A stretch of 8,326 bases of DNA from JBBDUG01 sp040904025 (GCA_040904025.1 JBBDUG010000011.1:1-8326), one strand, 5' to 3'. Positions 1-5,746 are shown, counted from the first letter of the stretch. The notes: generated from the sequence alone by a model not told the origin. Numbers and translations are program-made.

Positions 1-27
1 GTGATACCATTTCACCATCCGGCAAAT

Positions 28-1065
28 TTACTCGCCGGCATTATCCCCCACAACATCAATGAGTGCAAGTTCAAGGGGGATCTCCGGCAACGCTGTTGCT
101 CCTATATCATCTAGAGCTTCGAGGAATCGAGAAAGTGTTGAGGATGTGATGCTACTTCCCTCTTTTGCAAGCCTCTTTAGGGTCTCAAGCTCATCTCCTC
201 CGGTATGCTGTGCCACATACTCTCGCATATCAGGCGCATGGCGCAAAAGGAGGATAAGGCGAAGAGTCTCAATTATACGAGTTGTAAATATTGAAATATC
301 AGCACCACTCTCAACCACTCTATGTACTTCTTCAAATGCTTTAGAGAGATCTTCTGCCCCTATCGCCTCAACAACGTTCAGAACAGAGACACCAGATGAG
401 ACTCCCGTCACCTTTTCCACATCTTCTTCTGTAATCTTCTTGCCTGAGATTGAGGCGATAACTTTCTGTAGTACACCAAGCGTATCGCGATACGACCCTG
501 CACCAATTAGAGCTACAAGGTCAGCTGCTGATGACTCTAGTGTATACCCTTCTTTTTTTGCAATATCCGCTATATATGATGAGAGTGTGGATCGTGTCGG
601 CTGTTTGAATTGATGTACCTCGCAGCGTGATATTACGGTATCCGGCAACTTATGCATTTCTGTGGTCGCCAATACGAACTTCACATGCGCTGGAGGCTCC
701 TCTAGCGTCTTCAGAAGCGCATTAAAGGCTTCACGCGTGAGCATATGAGCCTCATCGATAATATAGAGCTTGTAGGGCGATTCAAAGGGTAATGCGTTTA
801 CCTCCTCCCGCAGGGCGCGAATATCATCTATACCACGATTAGATGCTGCATCTATCTCATATACATCTCGGTCAGTTGCTCCAATCTCTTGCGCTAAAAT
901 ACGCGCAATAGTTGTCTTTCCCAACCCCCGTGAGCCGGAGAAGAGATATGCATGAGAGACAGACTCATCCTCTATTGCCCTTGAGAGGACAGAGATAATA
1001 TGATCCTGTCCCACAACATCAGAAAAGCTCTCTGGGCGATATTTTCGATATAGTGCGATAGTCAT
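28..1065 (-). CDS. dnaX: DNA polymerase III clamp-loader subunit gamma (DnaX), short form without zinc module
   Basis: This is the ATPase of the clamp loader, which opens the beta sliding clamp and places it on primed DNA at the replication fork. The 345-aa product shows the opening ALYRKYRP, a Walker A GSRGLGKT at residues 43-50, the sensor-like EIDAASNRG at 70-78, a Walker B IIDEAH at 102-107, ALLKTLEEPP at 116-125 and the SRC arginine-finger motif at 146-148, followed by the collar-type C-terminal domain. Canonical DnaX has a four-cysteine zinc module between Walker A and the IDAAS motif; here only about 18 residues lie there, with no cysteine. The protein ends after domain III, so it is gamma-like and lacks the tau extension. 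No slippery A-rich frameshift site was noticed. The ATG at 1063-1065 is the first start in frame and gives the family N-terminus. It appears to be transcribed alone from the promoter just upstream, behind the terminator of the preceding gene. Confidence 0.96.
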   Translation of the reverse strand: MTIALYRKYRPESFSDVVGQDHIISVLSRAIEDESVSHAYLFSGSRGLGKTTIARILAQEIGATDRDVYEIDAASNRGIDDIRALREEVNALPFESPYKLYIIDEAHMLTREAFNALLKTLEEPPAHVKFVLATTEMHKLPDTVISRCEVHQFKQPTRSTLSSYIADIAKKEGYTLESSAADLVALIGAGSYRDTLGVLQKVIASISGKKITEEDVEKVTGVSSGVSVLNVVEAIGAEDLSKAFEEVHRVVESGADISIFTTRIIETLRLILLLRHAPDMREYVAQHTGGDELETLKRLAKEGSSITSSTLSRFLEALDDIGATALPEIPLELALIDVVGDNAGE

Positions 1066-1076
1066 ATGATATCCAC

Positions 1077-1085
1077 AGTATAGCA
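1077..1085 (-). promoter_or_regulatory. Extended -10 promoter of dnaX
   Basis: On the minus strand the sequence reads TGC then TATACT, an extended -10 box matching TGnTATAAT at all but one position. The region 17 bases upstream lies in the T-tract of the preceding terminator and has no convincing -35 box, as is common for extended -10 promoters. Transcription would start near 1070, leaving a leader of only about 5 nt before the ATG at 1065. Confidence 0.5.
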
Positions 1086-1092
1086 GAGTGTG

Positions 1093-1124
1093 AAATAAAA
1101 AAAGACCCTGGGTTAATAGGGTCT
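1093..1124 (-). terminator. Rho-independent terminator of the 129-aa gene
   Basis: On the minus strand a perfect 7-bp stem, AGACCCT (1118-1124) with AGGGTCT (1103-1109), encloses an 8-nt loop and is followed by seven T, then A, then TTT. The stem takes in two bases of the TAG stop codon (1123-1125) of the upstream gene, so termination is packed directly against translation. It separates that gene from dnaX. Confidence 0.85.
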
Positions 1125-1512
1125 ATGACTTCTTCTTCAGGCGATTAATATTGTTATCATCGGCAAATCGACGAAGTCTTCCTGGTGATACTCCGAGCTG
1201 ACGCGCTGTAGCTACACTCTCGCGCCGCCCCGCAACTTCTTTTGTGCGCTGATATGCCGCCTCAACTTCATGCTTCCAGATACGTCGTCCGTCGTCTGTC
1301 CTGATGCACGGATCCTTATTCGGATCTGCCGGAAGAGAAATGTCTCCGTGCCCATTCTTAAACTGATGAGCAAATGCTTCGAATCGTCGCAACTCCTCTT
1401 GAATTTTCAAAATCACGTCATCGAGGAGAAGCCTGTTGTCCGCAATCATCTCGAGCTGTTGCTCAGAGAATTGATTACTAAGGATCTGGGTAATTTTTTC
1501 AGCTGCTTGCAT
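1123..1512 (-). CDS. Hypothetical protein with possible C-terminal helix-turn-helix
   Basis: I do not recognise this 129-aa protein. It is soluble, with no signal peptide or membrane segment. Residues 1-55 are predominantly helix-forming and could form a coiled coil. Residues 56-75 are a loop rich in Pro, Asp and Gly (DISLPADPNKDP). Residues 76-98 look like a second helix. Residues 99-118 (SVATARQLGVSPGRLRRFAD) resemble a helix-turn-helix in spacing, with the GVS turn followed by an Arg-rich second helix, and the protein ends in a basic tail RLKKKS. DNA or RNA binding is therefore plausible but is inferred from this pattern only. The start at 1510-1512 is supported by an AGGTGG Shine-Dalgarno site 6 nt upstream. 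The gene forms its own transcription unit, with a promoter at 1556-1585 and a terminator overlapping its stop codon. The single-gene arrangement would suit an autonomous regulator or nucleoid-associated protein, but no target is visible. Confidence 0.8.
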   Translation of the reverse strand: MQAAEKITQILSNQFSEQQLEMIADNRLLLDDVILKIQEELRRFEAFAHQFKNGHGDISLPADPNKDPCIRTDDGRRIWKHEVEAAYQRTKEVAGRRESVATARQLGVSPGRLRRFADDNNINRLKKKS

Positions 1513-1518
1513 GGTGAT

Positions 1519-1524
1519 CCACCT
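1519..1524 (-). promoter_or_regulatory. Shine-Dalgarno site of the 129-aa gene
   Basis: AGGTGG on the minus strand lies 6 nt before the ATG at 1512. It fixes the start and is one of only two clear ribosome binding sites in the window. Confidence 0.6.
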
Positions 1525-1555
1525 GCCGATCTAATCCGAGTGCCGTCTAAAGATG

Positions 1556-1585
1556 ATACTAGTCAATTCATACCTATATTGTCAA
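1556..1585 (-). promoter_or_regulatory. Sigma-70-type promoter of the 129-aa gene
   Basis: On the minus strand a perfect -35 TTGACA (1580-1585) is followed after 18 bases by TAGTAT (1556-1561), a 4 of 6 match to the -10 consensus. Transcription would start near 1549, giving a leader of about 37 nt that contains the Shine-Dalgarno site. It lies just downstream of the previous gene's terminator. Confidence 0.5.
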
Positions 1586-1593
1586 GGATGTAG

Positions 1594-1625
1594 AAAAGGC
1601 CGACATGCTATTACGCACGCCGGCC
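1594..1625 (-). terminator. Rho-independent terminator of the secreted-protein gene
   Basis: On the minus strand an 11-bp stem pairs GGCCGGCGTGC (1615-1625) with GCATGTCGGCC (1598-1608), including two G-U pairs, around a 6-nt loop GTAATA, and is followed by TTTTC. It starts 21 bases after the stop codon at 1647-1649. The plus-strand version lacks a T-tract, so it should act only on minus-strand transcription. Confidence 0.8.
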
Positions 1626-1646
1626 CTGTGAGAGTCCTTAACAGAC

Positions 1647-2222
1647 CTAGAATCGGATCCCGGTACTCACACCGGGAGCCCACATCTCGACCTCATGGTC
1701 GTAGGTGTAGGTACCTGCAATATATGCAGGACCAATTCCATATCGTACTCTCGGTCCCACCCCAACGTAGCGTTGGGCATGAACACCAAGAGAGATATTC
1801 CTCCCTACCGCATAGTGTGAAGTGAGGTAATACCAACTCCCAGTGGCATCTCCCCATTCAAGGAATAGGAAGACATCTGCTGGACCGCGCACGTAGAGCG
1901 CATACGCGCCGAAACGTGGGGTAAAAGTCGGTTGCTCTACTCCTGCACCTACCCCTACTTCGAAGTAGGAATTTGCAGAAGCGGAAGCAAACGCGGGGCC
2001 ACCGAGAGCTTCTCCCCACGAGGGAGAGACTCCGAGATATGACCAGGCAATTACGGACGATTCCGTGATGGAATGTGTTGTAAAGACGCCAGTCAAAGAT
2101 TCACGCGCACCGTCCCGAAAGAGGACTTGTGCGTCAATCTGCCAATTCGTCTGCGCCTCTGCGGGAAGCGCGGAGAGAATGACGAGAGTAGCGATGGTAA
2201 ATAGGGTGATGAGATTCCTCAT
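1647..2222 (-). CDS. Secreted beta-rich protein, possible small beta barrel, unknown function
   Basis: I do not recognise the family. The 191-aa product begins with a classical signal peptide: an Arg and Asn at the start, a hydrophobic core at residues 4-19, and a signal peptidase I site AEA|Q at 21-24. The mature part of about 168 residues contains no lysine and no cysteine and is rich in Gly, Tyr, Trp, Phe and Val. Many stretches alternate polar and hydrophobic residues, such as YFEVGVGAGVEQ, FGAYALYVRG, SLGVHAQRYVGVG and AYIAGTYTYD, separated by short turns. It ends in VSTGIRF; a terminal Phe with alternating hydrophobic residues is the typical assembly signal of outer-membrane beta barrels, and the length suits an 8-stranded barrel. 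The fold is inferred. The start at 2220-2222 is fixed by a perfect AGGAGG 6 nt upstream. It is GC-richer than its neighbours and appears to be a single-gene unit between a consensus promoter and a terminator. Read-through from dus is possible. Confidence 0.85.
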   Translation of the reverse strand: MRNLITLFTIATLVILSALPAEAQTNWQIDAQVLFRDGARESLTGVFTTHSITESSVIAWSYLGVSPSWGEALGGPAFASASANSYFEVGVGAGVEQPTFTPRFGAYALYVRGPADVFLFLEWGDATGSWYYLTSHYAVGRNISLGVHAQRYVGVGPRVRYGIGPAYIAGTYTYDHEVEMWAPGVSTGIRF

Positions 2223-2228
2223 CGTTCT

Positions 2229-2234
2229 CCTCCT
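2229..2234 (-). promoter_or_regulatory. Strong Shine-Dalgarno site of the secreted-protein gene
   Basis: The minus strand reads AAAGGAGGAG with AGGAGG placed 6 nt before the ATG at 2222. This is the strongest ribosome binding site in the window and decides the start codon. Confidence 0.85.
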
Positions 2235-2281
2235 TTATGTGTCTATTGAGAGACTCGTATGTATTCTAGGGTACTAATTAA

Positions 2282-2310
2282 ATTATACTACACTCAACAT
2301 ACTCCGTCAA
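2282..2310 (-). promoter_or_regulatory. Near-consensus sigma-70 promoter of the secreted-protein gene
   Basis: On the minus strand TTGACG (2305-2310) and a perfect TATAAT (2282-2287) are separated by the optimal 17 bases. The -35 box includes the TGA stop codon of dus (2307-2309). Transcription would start near 2275, giving a leader of about 53 nt. It is the best promoter in the window and implies strong, probably constitutive expression. Confidence 0.8.
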
Positions 2311-3386
2311 TACTTTAAATACCGCTCAACAACAGTTTTAACCTCTTCTGAGTCCTTTGCCTGCATCAACTCTCCCCGTAGTGTTGATGCATCCTCAAAT
2401 CCCGATACATACGCCTTAAAGTGCTTGCGCATTACCGCAAAGCTCTTTGTATCTCCAAGATACTTCTCAAAAAGTCGTGAGTGTTCTACCAACTGATTTA
2501 GTCTCTCCTCTATCCCCCGCTTGGGGTTATATACTTCTTCCTCTTTTAGATCTGATGATTTAAAGTCCGCGCGAATCTCACTCTTTTTTGCAAAAAATGT
2601 TGGATCACCAAATATACCCCTGCCCACCATTACACCATCACATCCAGTCTCTTTCACTCGCTCTATTCCCTCGAGTAAACTCTCGACATCCCCGTTACCT
2701 AAAATTAATGCATCACTTCCCACCTCATCACGAATCTCGACAGATTTCTTAATCGTATCCCATTTAGCCGGTACTTTTGACATATCCTTTCGTGTCCGTG
2801 CGTGCATAGAGACAACCGCCGGCTCCTCTCTAAGTATCTCCGGAAGCCAAGAGTCCAATTCATTTCTGTTAAATCCGATCCGTGTCTTTACCGTCACTGG
2901 AATCTGTCCATTCGCCCCTTCTTTTGTTGCCGCGATTACCTCCCGCGCTACCTCCGGCTCCCGTATCATTGCACATCCGGCACCCTGCTTCACAATCACC
3001 CGCGCTGGACACCCCATATTTATATCCACCCCATCAAATCCAAGATCAACTGCAAGTGCAGCTGCTTTTTTCATCCGCTCAGGGTCCCGAGAGAAGAATT
3101 GAGCAACAATCGGATGTTCATCCGAAGAGAAAATTAAATCCTTCAAAAGCGGATTATCTGGAGCAACACCGTGCTTTACTGCAATCTCACGTAGCTTCTC
3201 GGGAAGCTCAATTGATCGATCGCTCTCCTCTGGAGCAAGGAAGAGACCATCGGCGGAGACAAACTCCGTCCAGAAGACATCAGGGGCACCATATGTGGCA
3301 AACATCTCCCGAAATGCGGCATCAGTCACATCCGCCATAGGGGCGAGTGCAAAGATAGGCTTCTCTAATTGTTCCCAGAAATTCAT
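2307..3386 (-). CDS. dus: tRNA-dihydrouridine synthase (Dus, DusB-like)
   Basis: This is an FMN- and NADPH-dependent enzyme that reduces uridine to dihydrouridine in the D-loop region of tRNA. The 359-aa product has the TIM-barrel signatures in order: LAPMADVTD (residues 14-22, FMN site), DINMGCPA (121-128) with the catalytic Cys126, VTVKTRIG (164-171) with the conserved Lys167, MHARTR (194-199), a GNGDV phosphate-binding loop and MVGRGIFGDP. A helical C-terminal tRNA-binding domain follows. Residues 45-92, between the first FMN motif and AQFFSRDP, form a longer segment than I expect for this family. The subfamily assignment is by motif only. The ATG at 3384-3386 lies 6 nt after the ftsQ-like stop, so it is probably the last gene of the serS operon and is translated by coupling, as no Shine-Dalgarno site is visible. 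The TGA stop lies inside the next promoter. Confidence 0.95.
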   Translation of the reverse strand: MNFWEQLEKPIFALAPMADVTDAAFREMFATYGAPDVFWTEFVSADGLFLAPEESDRSIELPEKLREIAVKHGVAPDNPLLKDLIFSSDEHPIVAQFFSRDPERMKKAAALAVDLGFDGVDINMGCPARVIVKQGAGCAMIREPEVAREVIAATKEGANGQIPVTVKTRIGFNRNELDSWLPEILREEPAVVSMHARTRKDMSKVPAKWDTIKKSVEIRDEVGSDALILGNGDVESLLEGIERVKETGCDGVMVGRGIFGDPTFFAKKSEIRADFKSSDLKEEEVYNPKRGIEERLNQLVEHSRLFEKYLGDTKSFAVMRKHFKAYVSGFEDASTLRGELMQAKDSEEVKTVVERYLKY

Positions 3387-3392
3387 TAGACG

Positions 3393-4274
3393 CTATTGTA
3401 CAGATGTGGAGGGGGCTGTAAATGAATCTTCCTCCATGAGGTTATAAAAAACGCGGTTGCCGAATCGTAGATCAACATACTCCAGATGAGGATCTGTTCT
3501 ATTCTCTCCCCGTACTGAAGTCAGTTCGCTATACAACGTCAGAAGATTACGAACTGTCTCCTCAGGAGACGTCTCTAAATCAACAAATAGAACGGATGTG
3601 TGTCCAAAGAGATCATCTACCGTGACCTCCAGAGTATCGCTTTCTCGTAATACTGCGACGGTTGGTTTTATCTCTTCAGATTCAAGGAGATTAAACAGCC
3701 TCCGAATCTCTTTAAAATCCTCTTTTGTGGAAAAGTGATTATTCTTTTGCTCTCCATACATTCGCAAGAAAACATCTCCAGAGAATGATGGGGCAGATGC
3801 ATATATCACCCCATCCACATCCACAAAGGAACATTCTTCATTCTCAGGAGCAATCTCATTAGAGAATTCTGTACCACACCAGATTCCATACGGTTCCCGC
3901 TCGGTGACAAGAATACGAAGGAGATCCATCGAATCGAGTTCTATACGTATATCCCGTATACGCAAAAACTCATCCTGTATTGCCCTCCGCACATGCTTGC
4001 GTGGATATATAAGTGCATTAGAGCGTGCATACAGCCACAAGTATCGTCCCGACATCTCTTGCCGTGCCACCCGCTCTATATCCTCAGCATCAATAACCTC
4101 ATTCCCCTCTACAACAATCGTATCTATTGTCACCCCCTCTAATGCTGAGAGATATGAAGTTCCGATGATAAGGGCGGCAATACCGACAAGAAGTGAAACT
4201 CCTGCTATAGTGCGCTTTTTGCGCTCTGTATCCTTACGCTTCTTTGATTTGAATTTTTTACGACTCCATTTCAT
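3393..4274 (-). CDS. ftsQ: FtsQ/DivIB-type cell division protein with POTRA domain
   Basis: This is a bitopic membrane protein of the divisome; FtsQ links early and late division proteins through its extracytoplasmic domain. The 293-aa product starts with a strongly basic cytoplasmic tail (residues 1-21, with 12 Lys or Arg), then one membrane segment at about 22-44. A POTRA domain spans about 49-125 (IDTIVVEGNEVIDAEDI at the start, VTEREPYGIW at the end), and a C-terminal beta domain ends with EYVDLRFGNRVFYN (265-278), the DLRF hallmark of FtsQ. Cys133 and Cys148 are the only cysteines and flank a short loop outside the membrane, so a disulfide is possible. The ATG at 4272-4274 overlaps the end of serS by 17 nt, which argues for translational coupling. 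FtsQ is usually found among mur and fts genes; here it sits between two tRNA-related genes, and no other division gene is in view. Confidence 0.88.
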   Translation of the reverse strand: MKWSRKKFKSKKRKDTERKKRTIAGVSLLVGIAALIIGTSYLSALEGVTIDTIVVEGNEVIDAEDIERVARQEMSGRYLWLYARSNALIYPRKHVRRAIQDEFLRIRDIRIELDSMDLLRILVTEREPYGIWCGTEFSNEIAPENEECSFVDVDGVIYASAPSFSGDVFLRMYGEQKNNHFSTKEDFKEIRRLFNLLESEEIKPTVAVLRESDTLEVTVDDLFGHTSVLFVDLETSPEETVRNLLTLYSELTSVRGENRTDPHLEYVDLRFGNRVFYNLMEEDSFTAPSTSVQ

Positions 4275-5696
4275 TGGATCCGATCATCTGTTTTCCACCC
4301 ATGTATGGTTGGAGTACTTCTGGGATCCGTATTGATCCATCCTTTGTTTGATAATTCTCAACAAGTGCAACTAAGAGTCGTGGAGTTGGAGCTGCTGTTG
4401 CGTTGAGTGAGTGGACATATCGCTTTGTCCCCTCCTTGTCCTCATATCGGATATTAAAGCGACGCGACTGAAAGTCGTGGTAGTAGGAGGCAGAACCTAT
4501 TTCCCGATACTGTTTTTGTGACGGTATCCAGAACTCCGTATCATATTGCTTCACTTTCCCTAAAGAGAGATCACCGGTGCACATCACTAAGCGACGGTGT
4601 GAGATACCAAGTGATGCTACAAACTCTTCCATGTTTCTATTCGTCTCCTCATGTAGCCTTACAGACACATCATGACTTGCCTCACACAATATTAATTGTT
4701 CGAGCTTGTAGAACTCATGTACACGAACGAGACCCTTCGTATCTTTTCCATGAGATCCTGCTTCCCTGCGATAGCAGGGAGAAAATACTAAAAACTTCTT
4801 AGGGAGATCCTCTTCTTTCAATATCTCGTCTGCATAATATGCCATCATAGGCACCTCTGCTGTTCCAGAGAGGTAATCTCCATCTTGAGTCTCGTATAAG
4901 TCTTCGGCTTCTGCCGGGAGGTGACCCGTGCCATAGAAATACTGTTTTCGTACAATGGTGGGGGCGATCATGGGGGTAAAGCCGCGTTTGAGGTAAAAGT
5001 CCCGTGCATAATTCCATACCGCCCAACTCAACTCTGCCCCCGTGCCTGTTAAGAAATATCCTCTAAAGCCATGTACTTTTGTACCCCGTTCAAAGTCAAN
5101 NNNNNNNNNNNNNNNNNNNNNNNNNNNNNNNNNNNNNNNNNNNNNNNNNNNNNNNNNNNNNNNNNNNNNNNNNNNNNNNNNNNNNNNNNNNNNNNNNNNC
5201 CTGTTAAGAAATATCCTCTAAAGCCATGTACTTTTGTACCCCGTTCAAAGTCAACCATTCCATTCTGCTCCATGAGCTCCATGTGATCTTTGGGTTCAAA
5301 ATCAAACGATGGCTTTTCTCCGAATGTCTCAAGCTCAACATTATCATCCTCGCTCTCCCCTTCCGGTACTGACATGTCCGGAATATTTGGAACGCGTATC
5401 ATGAGACTCTTCCACTCCTCCATAACTTCTTTAAGTTTCTCTTCTTCCTTTTGTACTTTTTCTTTTAGTTTCTTTGCGTCCTCTATTAAAAACATCCGCT
5501 CTTCTGAAGAAGAGACTTTTGAGACCTTCTCATTTATCTCATTCTGTTCCGCCCGCTTTCCCTCTACAGATTGTAGGAGCTCTCTTCGTTTCTCGTCTAC
5601 TGAGAGAAGTTGATCTATATCAATATCAACCTGCTTCTTGCGAGCGGCTTCTTTAATCACTTCTTTGTTGTCACGGATAAAGTTAATATCAAGCAT
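4258..5696 (-). CDS. serS: Seryl-tRNA synthetase, interrupted by an artefactual assembly gap
   Basis: This class II aminoacyl-tRNA synthetase charges tRNA-Ser with serine. As written, the gene is split by 100 N and the two parts are out of frame. Deleting 5045-5199 (one 55-base copy plus the N run) leaves 1284 bases, exactly 427 codons plus stop, with continuous sequence GYFLTGTGAELSW across the join. The N-terminal domain is a charged antiparallel coiled coil (about residues 27-100) that grips the tRNA long arm. The catalytic domain shows motif 1 around 175-194, the SGTAEVPM loop (225-232), motif 2 CYRREAGSHGKDTKGLVRVH (256-275) and motif 3 LNATAAPTPRLL followed by ENYQ (389-408). The length is normal for the family. 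The start ATG at 5694-5696 gives MLDINFIRDN, the family N-terminus; the upstream in-frame ATG at 5726 lies in the putative -10 box. The predicted leader of about 22 nt leaves no room for a T-box. Confidence 0.95.
5045..5099. repeat. Left copy of the 55-base contig-end overlap
   Basis: This stretch is identical to 5200-5254 and runs up to the N tract. It is best read as the shared end of two contigs and not as a biological repeat, because collapsing the two copies restores the serS frame. Confidence 0.95.
5100..5199. other. Assembly gap of 100 N
   Basis: The run is exactly 100 N, a usual placeholder for a gap of unknown size. The 55-base identity of its flanks indicates a true gap of minus 55 bases, meaning that no sequence is missing. 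Confidence 0.95.
5200..5254. repeat. Right copy of the 55-base contig-end overlap
   Basis: This is base-for-base the same as 5045-5099 and begins immediately after the N tract. It encodes the serS segment from VDFERGTKVHG to the first residues of the catalytic core, as the left copy does. Confidence 0.95.
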
Positions 5697-5724
5697 GTAG
5701 ACACATTTAGTTAATTGTGAATAC

Positions 5725-5733
5725 ATAATACCA
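5725..5733 (-). promoter_or_regulatory. Extended -10 promoter of the serS operon
   Basis: On the minus strand TGG is followed by TATTAT, an extended -10 box with 5 of 6 core matches. No good -35 box is found at 16-18 bases. Transcription would start near 5718, giving a leader of about 22 nt for serS. The region that should hold its -35 overlaps the start of dprA. Confidence 0.45.
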
Positions 5734-5737
5734 AACC

Positions 5738-5746
5738 TGATACAAT
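5738..5746 (+). promoter_or_regulatory. Extended -10 promoter of dprA, leaderless
   Basis: TGATACAAT matches the extended -10 form TGnTATAAT with one mismatch. Its last base is 7 nt before the A of the dprA ATG, so transcription should start at or next to the start codon. No clear -35 is present. The box lies 4 bases from the oppositely oriented serS -10 element. Confidence 0.5.

Noticed and set aside
1..18. Possible start of a further minus-strand gene just after dnaX (ATG at 16-18)
   Set aside because: Only six codons are visible, there is no Shine-Dalgarno site, and several ATG choices exist. It cannot be supported.
19..38. Inverted repeat CCGGC...GCCGG around the dnaX stop codon
   Set aside because: The stem is only 5 bp with a 10-base loop and no T-tract, too weak for a terminator.
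59..613. Long plus-strand open frame of 184 codons opposite dnaX
   Set aside because: It is Ser- and Arg-rich, has no recognisable motif, and is fully antisense to an unmistakable dnaX. It is a shadow frame.
2307..2309. TGA read as glycine (alternative code of some CPR groups)
   Set aside because: TGA ends dus at the expected family length, and reading through would add only 8 codons. No internal TGA is needed in any gene.
2521..3102. Long plus-strand open frame of 193 codons opposite dus
   Set aside because: It is antisense to the conserved dus motifs, of low complexity (Ser, Ile, Pro), and has no start signals.
5045..5254. Direct repeats as attachment sites or a mobile-element footprint
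   Set aside because: The copies lie inside a conserved enzyme and touch a 100-N placeholder on both sides; contig overlap explains them fully.
4258..5696. Programmed frameshift or pseudogene in serS
   Set aside because: The frame break disappears when the duplicated 55 bases and the N run are removed, so it is an assembly artefact.
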